The notes: generated from the sequence alone by a model not told the origin. 64,000 bases of DNA from Listeria fleischmannii subsp. fleischmannii LU2006-1 (GCF_000344175.1 NZ_ALWW01000001.1:1-64000), one strand, 5' to 3'. Positions 17,824 through 27,154 are shown, counted from the stretch's first letter. Program-made: numbers and translations.

Positions 17824-19014
17824 ATGTCAAATGCTTTAAATGATTTTCTAACACCGCAACTTGCCGCATTACGTGAACAAGGTCTATACAATGAAATTGA
17901 TTCCATTCAAGGACCAAATGGCGCCAAAGTTAAAATCCATGATAAGGAGTTAATCAATTTATCTTCCAATAACTATCTCGGCTTTGCAAATGATGAGCGC
18001 CTAAAACAAAAAGCAATTGAAGCTACAAAAGAATACGGCGTCGGTGCAGGAGCCGTTCGTACTATTAACGGCACAATGACAATCCACGATGAACTTGAAA
18101 AACGTATCGCAGAATTTAAACATACAGAAGCCGCTATCGCCTTTCAATCTGGTTTTAACTGTAACATGGGCGCGATTTCCGCTGTTATGACTAAGAAAGA
18201 TGCCATTATTTCAGATGAGCTGAACCATGCCTCTATTATCGACGGTTGCCGTTTATCAGGCGCTAAAGTCATCCGTGCACGCCATCAAGATATGGACCAT
18301 TTGCGTGAACTTGCCAAAGAAGCAACAGAGAGCGGGCAATATGAAAAAGTCATGTACATATGTGATGGCGTCTTTTCAATGGACGGGGATGTCGCAAAAC
18401 TTCCGGAAATCGTTCAGATCGCTGAAGAGTTTGGCTTAATCACTTACGTAGATGATGCTCACGGCTCAGGTGTAATGGGCAAAGGAGCAGGAACCGTTAA
18501 ACACTTTGGCCTTTCTGATAAAATTGATTTCCAAATCGGGACATTGTCCAAGGCGATTGGTGTTGTGGGCGGATACGTTGCAGGTTCAAAAAAACTAATT
18601 GACTGGCTAAAAGTTCGTGCAAGACCTTTCCTATTCTCCACATCACTAACTCCAGGCGCTGCCGCTGCGTGTATTGAGGCAATCGATATTATGGAAAGTG
18701 ATCCTCTGACTATGGAAAAACTTTGGGAGAACGGACACTATTTAAAAGCTGGTTTAAAAGATTTAGGGTTTGACATTGGTCACTCGGAAACACCTATCAC
18801 ACCTTGCATTATTGGCGATGAGAACTTAACACAAACCTTTTCGCGTCGTCTGTTAGAAGAAGGCGTATATGCAAAATCCATTGTTTTCCCTACCGTTCCA
18901 AAAGGCACTGGCCGAGTTCGTAACATGCCAACTGCTGCCCATACAAAAGAAATGCTCGATGAGGTACTTAAAGTTTATGAAAAAGTAGGTAAAGAATTAA
19001 ACGTGATTTCTTAA
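17824..19014 (+). CDS. kbl: 2-amino-3-ketobutyrate CoA ligase (glycine C-acetyltransferase)
   Basis: A 396-residue alpha-oxoamine synthase. PLP Lys is in [12 protein letters not shown]; other family motifs are [20 protein letters not shown] and [10 protein letters not shown]. It cleaves 2-amino-3-ketobutyrate, made by threonine dehydrogenase, with CoA to give glycine and acetyl-CoA. I chose ATG 17824 with GAGGAGGA nine bases upstream; an earlier in-frame ATG at 17776 has no such site. It directly precedes the threonine dehydrogenase gene, as the pathway demands. BioF is excluded by the partner gene and better motif fit. Confidence 0.93.
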   Translation: MSNALNDFLTPQLAALREQGLYNEIDSIQGPNGAKVKIHDKELINLSSNNYLGFANDERLKQKAIEATKEYGVGAGAVRTINGTMTIHDELEKRIAEFKHTEAAIAFQSGFNCNMGAISAVMTKKDAIISDELNHASIIDGCRLSGAKVIRARHQDMDHLRELAKEATESGQYEKVMYICDGVFSMDGDVAKLPEIVQIAEEFGLITYVDDAHGSGVMGKGAGTVKHFGLSDKIDFQIGTLSKAIGVVGGYVAGSKKLIDWLKVRARPFLFSTSLTPGAAAACIEAIDIMESDPLTMEKLWENGHYLKAGLKDLGFDIGHSETPITPCIIGDENLTQTFSRRLLEEGVYAKSIVFPTVPKGTGRVRNMPTAAHTKEMLDEVLKVYEKVGKELNVIS

Positions 19015-19131
19015 CACACAAAAAAAGCGAGGCTAAGCATTCCATCGTCCAAAATGAGCTTAGTCCCGCCTATAAAAAATTATTGATACGATTATTATAC
19101 CATTAAACTAAAATATTTGGAGGTTTTTCTG

Positions 19132-20098
19132 ATGAAAAAAATTCTAATTACTGGCTGTTTAGGTCAAATAGGTTCCGAACTTACGATGCGTCTTCGAAAT
19201 GATTATGGAACTGAAAATGTGATTGCGACAGACATTCGCCATATTGATAGCCCAGTTTGTAATGAAGGTTTATTTGAAATTTTAGATGTGACCAATAAAG
19301 AAAGTATGCTTGAACTTGCGAAAAAACATGAAGTGGATACGCTCATCCATTTAGCCGCTCTTTTATCTGCTGTTGCGGAAGCGAAGCCACAACTTGCTTG
19401 GGATTTAAATATGGGTGGCCTTATGAATGCACTTGAAGTCGCTCGTGAGCTCGATTTAAAATTCTTCACACCAAGTTCAATTGGCTCTTTTGGCCCTGGC
19501 ACTCCGGCTAATGACACGCCACAAGACACCCTTCAACGGCCAACGACTATGTACGGGGTTACGAAAGTCGCTGGTGAACTTTTATGTGACTACTACTATA
19601 CTAAATTCGGTGTAGATACACGTGGCGTTCGTTTCCCTGGATTAATATCCTATACGACACTCCCTGGTGGTGGAACCACGGATTATGCGGTCGATATTTA
19701 TTACGAAGCGCTTAAGAAAAAAAGCTACACTTCCTTTATTGGAGAAGGCACCTATATGGATATGATGTACATGCCTGATGCGATTGATGCGATTGTCACA
19801 CTTCTAGAAGCTGATCCATCTCGCCTTGTGCACCGCAATGCTTTTAATATTACGGCTATGAGCTTTGAACCGGAACAAATCGCAGCCTCCATTCGAAAAG
19901 TTATCCCTGATTTTAAAATGGACTATGATGTGGATCCTGTTCGTCAAAAAAATTGCAGACTCTTGGCCAGATTCTCTCGATGCAAGTTGTGCTAAAAATG
20001 AATGGGACTTTAATCCAAAGTTCGATTTAGATCGAATGACTCACGATATGCTTGAAAAACTTGCCAAAAAACTAGAAAATGATAGTGTTGTAAAATAA
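19132..20098 (+). pseudogene. tdh: L-threonine 3-dehydrogenase, short-chain (epimerase-like) type, frameshifted
   Basis: An extended short-chain dehydrogenase. The NAD motif is [12 protein letters not shown] at the start, and the catalytic Ser/Tyr/Lys set lies in [10 protein letters not shown] and [33 protein letters not shown] is the signature of the epimerase-like threonine dehydrogenases, not of zinc-dependent Tdh. It oxidises threonine to 2-amino-3-ketobutyrate for Kbl. One A too many in the run of seven at 19946-19952 throws the last 50 residues out of frame; with six the protein reads ...[18 protein letters not shown]... to 20098, about 321 residues. ATG 19132 follows TTGGAGG. Confidence 0.87.
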
Positions 20099-20184
20099 CG
20101 TTTCTTTCACAACAACCTTTTAATTAACAAAAAATGTTTTGTGAGGCTCATTTTCACTGCCTCGCAAACAGTGGGGAGAATAAC

Positions 20185-21510
20185 ATGGAAAATCAGAAAT
20201 TAAAAAAAGAAATTGGTTTTTTTACGGCACTAACAGTTGTTATTGGCACTGTTATAGGTTCTGGCGTATTCTTTAAACCTGAAGCGGTATTTTCAGCTAC
20301 CGGTACAGCCGGTCTTGGACTACTTGCTTGGATTTTAGGTGGTGTCATTACCATCTGTGGTGGTCTAACAGCCGCAGAATTATCAGCTGCTATCCCAGAA
20401 ACTGGCGGGATGATTGTCTATTTAAGAAAAACGTATGGTAAACTAGCTTCATATATGCTAGGTTGGGCGCAAACTGTCATTTATTTCCCGGCGAATATTG
20501 CGGCTCTTTCCATTATTTTCGGCACTCAGGTAGCCAATCTATTTGGAACAAGCGATGCCATCATCATTCCAGTCGCTATCCTAGCTGCAGTATTTGTTAT
20601 GCTAATGAATTTTTTAGGTGCCAAAGCGGCCGGCTCACTTCAAGCTGTTACCACAGTATGTAAGCTTTTGCCTTTAGCACTCATTATTATCTTCGGTTTA
20701 TTTCATCAAGGCGATGTTGCTTTTAGATTGTTCCCAATGAGTGTAGAAGATCATCCTTTCTTAACAAGCTTAGGTTCCGGCTTAGTAGCGACAATGTTTG
20801 CTTATGATGGTTGGATTCATGTTGGAAATATTGCCGGTGAGATGAAAAATCCTAAAAAAGACTTGCCAAAAGCCATCGTTTTAGGCTTAACTATCGTAAT
20901 GTTCGTATATTTACTAATTAATATCGCGTATTTAATGGTAATGCCTGCCGCTGCACTTGCAGCAACTGCAACACCTGCTGCTGACGTGGCCAATATTATC
21001 TTTGGTTCAATTGGCGGAAAACTTATTACAATCGGTATTTTAATTTCCGTATTTGGCACTATCAACGGCTATACGATGACAGGTATTCGTATCCCTTATG
21101 CAATGGCAATTCGCAATCAACTTCCATTTAGTAGCTGGTTCGCTAAACTAGGAAAAACAGCTGTCCCTTATAATAGTGGAATTGTTGTTTTAATCATATC
21201 AATTATTATGATTTTCTCAGGTAAGTTCAATCAGCTAACTGATATGTTGATTTTTGTCATTTGGATTTTCTATACACTTGTCTTTATTGCAGTCTTTATT
21301 TTGCGCAAACGCCACCCGGATATGGTACGCCCATATAAAGTGCCACTTTATCCAGTTATTCCAATTATCGCGATAGTAGGTGGACTTTTCATCGTCTTAA
21401 ATACTTTATTTACTCAACCACTCAATGCCGGTATTGGACTTCTACTAACAGCGATTGGACTTCCGATATACTTCTATAAAAAAAGTAAAGGCCACATGAC
21501 AGAAGATTAA
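20185..21510 (+). CDS. steT: APC-family amino acid transporter, serine/threonine exchanger (SteT-like)
   Basis: A 441-residue transporter with twelve helices. The first helix has the unwound motif VIGSGVFF that binds the amino-acid backbone. Sequence and length are closest to B. subtilis SteT, a Ser/Thr exchanger of the LAT family. I chose ATG 20185, seven bases after GGGGAG. It lies directly after kbl-tdh, so threonine (or serine) is the likely substrate. A 30-residue single-helix protein follows in the same unit. Confidence 0.82.
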   Translation: MENQKLKKEIGFFTALTVVIGTVIGSGVFFKPEAVFSATGTAGLGLLAWILGGVITICGGLTAAELSAAIPETGGMIVYLRKTYGKLASYMLGWAQTVIYFPANIAALSIIFGTQVANLFGTSDAIIIPVAILAAVFVMLMNFLGAKAAGSLQAVTTVCKLLPLALIIIFGLFHQGDVAFRLFPMSVEDHPFLTSLGSGLVATMFAYDGWIHVGNIAGEMKNPKKDLPKAIVLGLTIVMFVYLLINIAYLMVMPAAALAATATPAADVANIIFGSIGGKLITIGILISVFGTINGYTMTGIRIPYAMAIRNQLPFSSWFAKLGKTAVPYNSGIVVLIISIIMIFSGKFNQLTDMLIFVIWIFYTLVFIAVFILRKRHPDMVRPYKVPLYPVIPIIAIVGGLFIVLNTLFTQPLNAGIGLLLTAIGLPIYFYKKSKGHMTED

Positions 21511-21527
21511 TTGGAGGAGTGAAATAC

Positions 21528-21620
21528 ATGTCAACGATTGTCTGGGTAACCCTCAGTGCCCTCATTCTTATCGTGATTGTCATTTCTGAACTCGATGAAC
21601 GAAAAAGTAAGAGAAAATAA
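21528..21620 (+). CDS. 30-residue single-pass membrane microprotein downstream of steT
   Basis: ATG 21528 follows GGAGGAG at seven bases; TAA at 21618-21620. One hydrophobic helix (about residues 3-20) is followed by a charged tail, SELDERKSKRK, so the C-terminus should be cytoplasmic. It sits 17 bases after the transporter stop and before the operon terminator. Small subunits of this shape are known for other amino-acid transporters (MetS with MetP). A role as a small SteT subunit or regulator is therefore a reasonable inference, not shown by sequence. Confidence 0.7.
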   Translation: MSTIVWVTLSALILIVIVISELDERKSKRK

Positions 21621-21653
21621 CTGGACAGTTAAGTAACAAGTAATGTGCTATCA

Positions 21654-21695
21654 CTAAAAAAAGCGATTGGGCTTCTTCCCCAGTCGCTTTTTCAC
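21654..21695 (+). terminator. Terminator of the kbl-tdh-steT operon
   Basis: Stem AAAAAGCGATTGGG / CCCAGTCGCTTTTT (one G-T pair) with a six-base loop, ending in T. The complementary strand also has T after the stem, so it can stop the convergent gene. Confidence 0.8.
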
Positions 21696-21697
21696 GC

Positions 21698-22103
21698 CTA
21701 CCAATATTTAATAAAAAACCTATGATACTTATAAATTAAAATGAGTAAAAGTAAACTTAAAATAATCGGAATAATTGTCATAAGCTCAAACATATTTTGA
21801 TCTCTAAAATAATAAATCCCAAAACTCATAATAGAAAAATAAAATAAACTGATAAAAAAACTATATAAAAATGCTGGTAAAAAATGCTCCTTTTAATTGA
21901 ACCCAAACCGAAAAACTCGACTTACCTTTATTTTCTAAAATGAGAGTGGCTACAATAAATAAAAATGAAATGATAAATGTCAGTATCAATACTCTTACCA
22001 CGTTTTCCCTCTCCTTTTCAATACCCTCTAGTATCATATCACCAAATGTATGACGCAAAAAATCATTTTTTAAGGTATAATTCTCCGATTTTTGTATATT
22101 CAT
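21698..22103 (-). pseudogene. Small integral membrane protein, frameshifted
   Basis: Read from ATG 22103, a hydrophilic N-terminus leads into a first helix, then the frame closes at 21861. Removing one base from the A run 21878-21883 continues it as AFLPAFLYSFF... with two or three more helices to TAG at 21698-21700. The total is about 135 residues. The ATG lacks a ribosome site; GTG 22001 has AGGAGAGGG ahead of it and would give about 100 residues. Unknown family. Confidence 0.5.
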
Positions 22104-22167
22104 ATTGGTTTCTTTTGCTATTCATTATATAATTTAAATAGAAAAATAACTTCGGAGGATTACAACA

Positions 22168-22365
22168 ATGATTTTTGAGTGGCTAATTGATTTTTTGGTA
22201 TGGTTATTTTGGGATATTATTCGTGAAGCGATAACGGAATTTTTTTACTGGTTATTTGATAAAATTACTTTTGGCAAACGAGGGAGAAAGATTAAACCGC
22301 GGAAAATAAAGCCAGCTAAAAGCAAATACGGACGGATTAAGCGAGGGAAATATAGCCGTTATTAA
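22168..22365 (+). CDS. 65-residue protein with hydrophobic N-terminus and very basic tail
   Basis: ATG 22168 has a CGGAGG site. Residues 1-34 are rich in Trp, Phe, Ile and acidic residues (MIFEWLIDFLVWLFWDIIRE), either a short membrane anchor or an amphipathic helix. Residues 35-65 carry about 16 Lys or Arg and no acidic residue. This charge split suits a membrane-associated peptide that binds RNA, DNA or phospholipid. No family recognised. Confidence 0.6.
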   Translation: MIFEWLIDFLVWLFWDIIREAITEFFYWLFDKITFGKRGRKIKPRKIKPAKSKYGRIKRGKYSRY

Positions 22366-22470
22366 TACACTTTTAGGGCTTTGTGCTATAAAATTGTATA
22401 TTTTATTTGGAGTTGAAAGTTTTTTACTTTTTAAATAGAGAAATAAATAAACAAAAAGGGGAGATTTATA

Positions 22471-23277
22471 TTGAAAAAACCAATCCATAAGAGATGGTGG
22501 TTTTGGGTCATCATTGTTTTTCTTGGTCTCGGCCTAATCGGCAGCTTTTCAAATGAGGATACTGTAAAAAAAGAGGATTATCAAAAACTTGAGGCAAAAG
22601 TTAAATTAAAGAATAATGAAATTGCTGAACTAAAAGATCATTTAACTGATTCAAAAACCAGTATAGACAAGTTAAAAGATGAAAAAGATGCTATTCAGGA
22701 TAAACTTAGTGTTTACGAAGAAAAAGAAACGGAAATCGCAAAAAAAGAAGCGGAAAAGTTACTTAATTCTGCGGAGAAATCACTAAACGCAACTGATTTA
22801 GACAAAGCAAAAGATTTCATTAATAAAAATGAGTTTTTATCTGTAGATTCATTCTCAAGCGAGCTCGATTCTATTCAAGAAAAAATAGACAAAAAAGTAG
22901 CTGATAAGAAGCAAAAAGACGAGAATGCTAAAAAAGAAGCAGCCGCGAAGAAAAAAGCTGAACAGGAGGCAGAAGCTAAAAAGAAAGCATCTGAAAACAA
23001 GCCCCCTGCTACCAAAAAAGATAATGGTGACCAAAAAACAGCTGAGAAAGCACCAGAACCAAGGCAAGCTCCGAAAACGAACCCACAACCCAAGCAAACA
23101 GAGCCTGTGCCAAAAACAAGTGAAACAGTAGCTACTGTTTTCGTTGCACCACAATCCGGGAAAAAATATCATTATTCATCTGATTGTCGCGGATTAAGCC
23201 GGGCAAACTCTGTGAAAACTATGAGTAAAAATGAAGCCATCGCAAGCGGATATTCGCTTTGTGGTTTTGAAGATTAA
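22471..23277 (+). CDS. Membrane-anchored coiled-coil protein with C-terminal YHxxxxC motif
   Basis: A 268-residue protein. It has an N-terminal membrane helix (WWFWVIIVFLGLGLIGSF), a coiled coil (about 35-105), a Lys/Ala/Glu-rich linker (about 135-175) and a Pro/Lys/Gln-rich segment (about 175-215). The C-terminal module KYHYSSDCRGLSRA...AIASGYSLCGFED resembles the short module at the end of many Firmicute surface proteins and nucleases (YHxxxCxxL...GYxPCxxC), but its last Cys is missing. The helix probably places the rest outside the cell. The run of Lys codons is expected for such a linker. Function unknown. Confidence 0.65.
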   Translation: MKKPIHKRWWFWVIIVFLGLGLIGSFSNEDTVKKEDYQKLEAKVKLKNNEIAELKDHLTDSKTSIDKLKDEKDAIQDKLSVYEEKETEIAKKEAEKLLNSAEKSLNATDLDKAKDFINKNEFLSVDSFSSELDSIQEKIDKKVADKKQKDENAKKEAAAKKKAEQEAEAKKKASENKPPATKKDNGDQKTAEKAPEPRQAPKTNPQPKQTEPVPKTSETVATVFVAPQSGKKYHYSSDCRGLSRANSVKTMSKNEAIASGYSLCGFED

Positions 23278-23307
23278 TAATTTAATACAGATGATTTCAA
23301 CTCACAT

Positions 23308-23343
23308 TTTAGCATCGATACTAACTTATTGATGCTTTTTTTT
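23308..23343 (+). terminator. Terminator of the coiled-coil protein gene
   Basis: Stem AGCATC(GATA) / (TTAT)TGATGCT followed by eight T. Confidence 0.75.
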
Positions 23344-23375
23344 ATTTCCTTGTTATATATATTCTCCTACAACAC

Positions 23376-23415
23376 AAAATGCTCTCCCCTAAAAAATTTT
23401 AGGAGAGAGCATCTG
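23376..23415 (-). terminator. Terminator of the Ig-like repeat protein gene
   Basis: Stem ATGCTCTC.CCTAAAA paired with TTTTAGG.GAGAGCAT just after the minus-strand stop. The minus strand continues with several T. Confidence 0.75.
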
Positions 23416-23419
23416 CTAA

Positions 23420-26182
23420 TTATTGAACAGGAACATCATAAATGACAGGCTTCCAGTTTTGATCATACACATAAAGTTGAACTTTATCTGTTTTAGCAGT
23501 GATCTTATCTTGTGCCCAAACACTAATTGAATTTCCGCTTACACTTGCACTTCTAGCAAGTTGTCCGTTAACATAAAGTGCCGCACCACTAGCAGTTCCT
23601 GAAGTGACCGTCCCTGTAATGCTTCCATCACCTAATTTATAAGGATCAATGGTAGCTGTTAGGGTAGGTTTTGCTGGTTCAGTTACCACTACATTTGTAC
23701 GAGCCAACTCTTTAAAATTGGAATCTAAAGTCACTACTTCTACTTTTTGTGTTGTTGCTGTAACTAAATCTTTAGCATACACTTGGTAGGAGCCGTTAGA
23801 AACATTAAGTGCTCCATTTTTTACAACCACACCATTTACAAGGAGCTGAACACGTGCAGCATCGCCTTTATACGTTCCTGATACATAATTTGTACCTATT
23901 TGATAAGGTTGGGCTGTTACGCTTGCTGTCACTTTTGATGCTAAAATAGTAGATTGCGCTGCTGGGCTTGCTGCTCCTGCATCATTTAGAGCTTTAACCA
24001 TAAAATTATCCCCGACAACGTTCATTTGCGCTTTATCTGGTGCATAAATAATGTATGTGCCGTCTGTATTGACTTGACCATAGCGAAGTAAGCTCCCGTT
24101 TTTGTCATACAAACCAATTTTAGATGTTCCTTTATCTGTAGTACCTGTTACATAAGCGTCGCCTTTATAGTATGCATTGATTTTCGGTGCATTTAAAGTC
24201 ATACCTTTTACAGTACTAGCTGCTTGTGGGCTTACATTACCACTTGCATCTTTAGCAACAACTTGGAATGGTGTTCCAGATTGTTTCATTGAACCATTAT
24301 CATTTACATAAACTTTATAAGTACCATCTGCTGCCACTGCAACAGTTCTAAGTGGTTGACCATTGACAGATAATGTAACAGTAGATGCTCCTGCTGGCGC
24401 TTTACCAGTTACATATCCCCCATCTACATAATAGTCATTAATGGTCGGTGCTGTTGTTAATGGGTTTGATTTTTGTTTCACGGTACTTAGAGCTGTATCA
24501 CCAGCTACCCCATTTGCATCTTTTGCATACACCTGGAATTGTGTACCTACTTGACCCATCTGTGCGCTATCATTGACATAAACTTTAAACGTACCATCTG
24601 CATTAACTGTTGCACTACGAATATCTTTACCACCAACTGATGCAACGATAGTTTTAGCACCTGCTGGGGCCTTACCAGTCACATAACCTGAATTTACATA
24701 ATAATCATTCACAGTTGGAGCTCCTAATTTCGTACTATCAGCAGTCACTTGAACAGTAGTAGGATTACTTACTAATCCGTTTACTGGACTAGTTTGAATG
24801 ACGCTAATACTTGTACCTGCAGCTTGTTTTGGAATATTAATTGTATAGTTACCTGATGCGTCTGCTTTCACTGTATATGTTTGTCCGCCCATTTCAGCTT
24901 GAACAGTAGCATTTGGTAAAGCTTTTCCTTGTACTTTTTCAGAAGCTGTTGTTACTGGGTTTACAGTTGGAGCAGCTGGTTTTGTTGTATCTTCAACAAC
25001 TTGAGAAGCTGCATCACTTGAAATACCATTTAGACTTGATGTTACTTCTACTTTATCTTTGTTTGCAAAAGCACTAACTGGCGAAGAATATGTTCCTGAC
25101 GCAGTTGCTTTTGTTACATAAGTTTTCACATTACCACTTGCAGATGTGACACGGATGGTTACATCTGAATTGGCTACAGCAGTTCCGCTTACTGCTGTTG
25201 AATTAAGCGTTAATGCATTAATTGTCGGGGTTGCTGGTTTCGCTTGTTTCACTGTAACCGAAGTCGCTTCCCCTTCATTTCCAGCTACATCTTTTGCTGC
25301 AACTTGGAGTACAGTACCATAGGCTTGGGCGGGAATTGCTGCCGTGTAATTACCTGATGCATCTGCTTTACCAGTTCCAATAAGTGTTCCCCCACGATAA
25401 ATATTGATTGTAGCATTTGCTTCCGTTTTACCTGTCACTTGTGTGGAGTTCGTAAAAATATCATTGACATTAGGTTTACTTGGAGGTGTTACATCCGAAT
25501 TTTGCAAGCTAGGATTTCTAAACTGCCCTGTTGTAAACAATCCATTACTTACCGCATATTTATTATATGGTCCTAAATTCAATGTAATCGTTTCATCAGA
25601 TGAAGTCGCTACAAATGTGGATGTAAAAGTCTTCCACGTATAATCTTTTAGTGTTACTTGTAAGTTGCTTGATGAACCTGATGTTGAGCCAGTTCCGCTT
25701 TTTAGAGAAAAGCTAAAGAAGTTCGAATCATTTGTTTCATCAGTAAATTCTGTTTCAGCTACACGATAGTCAACAGAGAATTTATAGGTTTGTCCAGGCG
25801 TTAAACCTGTCACTTTTTGTTGCGCGGAGGAAAGCCCTTGAATATAATTATTTTCCATAAGAGCCTGTGCTTTTAAATTAAGAACACTGCTACCGTTAAA
25901 TGAACCCGTTGAAACATAACCTATTCTTTCAGGTCTATCAGCATTGATTTTATATTCATTATTAAATGCTGTTAGGTTTTGAATCCCCCCACTTGAAAAA
26001 TAAGCCCAACCAGTATTAACATTTTGACCAAATTGAGTGAATGATTGGTCTTTCATAAACTCTTGGCTTTGAACAGATGATGTAAGATTTGGTGCCGCTT
26101 GTACGTTAAATGGCACCGCTCCAACAACAATTGTGCTAGCAATTATTCCTGCTGATAAAACGCTAGCTGTTGTTTTCTTCAT
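23420..26182 (-). CDS. Secreted surface protein with N-terminal binding module and Ig-like repeats
   Basis: 920 residues. A signal peptide (cleavage after VQA29) is followed by a 200-residue N-terminal module resembling carbohydrate-binding beta-sandwiches. Then come bacterial Ig-like modules of about 80-85 residues (for example PSKPNVNDIFTNSTQVTGKT and PTINALTLNSTAVSG). Three units of about 70 residues contain YYV..GYVTGKAPAGA-type cores, and two further modules close the protein. There is no LPXTG, GW or LysM anchor, so it is secreted or held non-covalently. It is probably an adhesin or matrix protein. The gene is monocistronic. The start at 26182 has only weak ribosome-binding sequence. 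Confidence 0.75.
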   Translation of the reverse strand: MKKTTASVLSAGIIASTIVVGAVPFNVQAAPNLTSSVQSQEFMKDQSFTQFGQNVNTGWAYFSSGGIQNLTAFNNEYKINADRPERIGYVSTGSFNGSSVLNLKAQALMENNYIQGLSSAQQKVTGLTPGQTYKFSVDYRVAETEFTDETNDSNFFSFSLKSGTGSTSGSSSNLQVTLKDYTWKTFTSTFVATSSDETITLNLGPYNKYAVSNGLFTTGQFRNPSLQNSDVTPPSKPNVNDIFTNSTQVTGKTEANATINIYRGGTLIGTGKADASGNYTAAIPAQAYGTVLQVAAKDVAGNEGEATSVTVKQAKPATPTINALTLNSTAVSGTAVANSDVTIRVTSASGNVKTYVTKATASGTYSSPVSAFANKDKVEVTSSLNGISSDAASQVVEDTTKPAAPTVNPVTTASEKVQGKALPNATVQAEMGGQTYTVKADASGNYTINIPKQAAGTSISVIQTSPVNGLVSNPTTVQVTADSTKLGAPTVNDYYVNSGYVTGKAPAGAKTIVASVGGKDIRSATVNADGTFKVYVNDSAQMGQVGTQFQVYAKDANGVAGDTALSTVKQKSNPLTTAPTINDYYVDGGYVTGKAPAGASTVTLSVNGQPLRTVAVAADGTYKVYVNDNGSMKQSGTPFQVVAKDASGNVSPQAASTVKGMTLNAPKINAYYKGDAYVTGTTDKGTSKIGLYDKNGSLLRYGQVNTDGTYIIYAPDKAQMNVVGDNFMVKALNDAGAASPAAQSTILASKVTASVTAQPYQIGTNYVSGTYKGDAARVQLLVNGVVVKNGALNVSNGSYQVYAKDLVTATTQKVEVVTLDSNFKELARTNVVVTEPAKPTLTATIDPYKLGDGSITGTVTSGTASGAALYVNGQLARSASVSGNSISVWAQDKITAKTDKVQLYVYDQNWKPVIYDVPVQ

Positions 26183-26201
26183 TTAAATTTCTTTTCTTCA
26201 T
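26163..26201 (-). CDS. Possible 12-codon leader overlapping the start of the surface-protein gene
   Basis: The only good ribosome site here (AAAAGGAGTG, about 26208-26217) serves an ATG at 26201 in a different frame. It encodes MKKRNLNEENNS and stops at 26163, inside the surface-protein gene. Either this is a leader peptide coupling translation, or one base is missing and the surface protein starts at 26201. Confidence 0.3.
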   Translation of the reverse strand: MKKRNLNEENNS

Positions 26202-27086
26202 AAATTAAAACACTCCTTTTTTTATAAAAAAATATATTTAAAACCGTAAAACTTGTTGTCAACTCCTTTCTTTTCAAAATGAAGTTGCAAATTTAGTAAT
26301 CTAACTGGTGTTAGATCTAAAAATCGTAATCAATTCTTTCACTCCCTGTTGCTAAAAATTTTGCGTATTTCATATAAAAATTCGGTTGCAATACATTTTC
26401 TTCTTAAAAATTACATATAATTCCTTTTAATGTTAGATTCTAAAAATTGAATATAGAGTATTTTAGATTTTCGAATCTCTTTTATAGCCACTTTTATGAC
26501 CCATACTATTTTTTAAACTCATCAGCCTTACACTTACATCATAATCATTTTTATGTAACATAGAAATAGTTGTATTTGGAATTTACAGCCTATCATTTTG
26601 TATTTTTCGTCACAAAATTCCATAAAGCTTGTTTTTGGCTTTAAAATAAGTTTTACCTTTGTATTCGTTTAATAAGTCAAAAGGAAAAGCACCTCACGAG
26701 AGCTAATATTTTTTAATCTGTAACTGTACTCTAATTATGCTTTCTGAATCTACTGGTTTTCATTTTAAATAAATTTCAATTTCATTCAAATTTACTAATA
26801 GCTTTTGAGTGTTATTTGATTGCATCATTTCCCTCATTCATTAAGGCTTATCGGTATTGGTATATTTTTTAAATTGCGTTCAGCAGCTTGTATATTAAAT
26901 TACTTAAAAATTTCATCCAACGAGATGCAATCGTGCCATTTTCACATACCTTTTAGTTTCTCTCCTTCAATTTTTAAAAATATTAATTCTCTGTAATTAT
27001 CGAAGCTATTATCTCTATAAAAATTTCCGCCCTTGTTTTCATTGCCAACAAGTATCAATTTAATCCCAATTTTTCGACATTTTCTC
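26202..27086. other. About 0.9 kb AT-rich region without recognisable genes
   Basis: No open frame of useful length with a ribosome site on either strand. It holds the upstream region of the surface-protein gene. A small palindrome AGATTTTCGAATCT lies at about 26465-26478. It adjoins the 3' side of ssrA, a frequent integration site, so it may be degraded remains of an insertion. I find no tmRNA 3'-end duplicate. Confidence 0.35.
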
Positions 27087-27132
27087 AAAAAAAACCTTAA
27101 CCCGTTTAAAATCAACGAATTAAGGTTTTTTC
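27087..27132 (-). terminator. Terminator of ssrA
   Basis: On the minus strand a long stem, AAAAAACCTTAA plus an inner CGTT/AACG, closes with TTAAGGTTTTTTTT about 22 bases beyond the tmRNA 3' end. Confidence 0.85.
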
Positions 27133-27154
27133 ATTTCCATATTTTTTACCAAAA

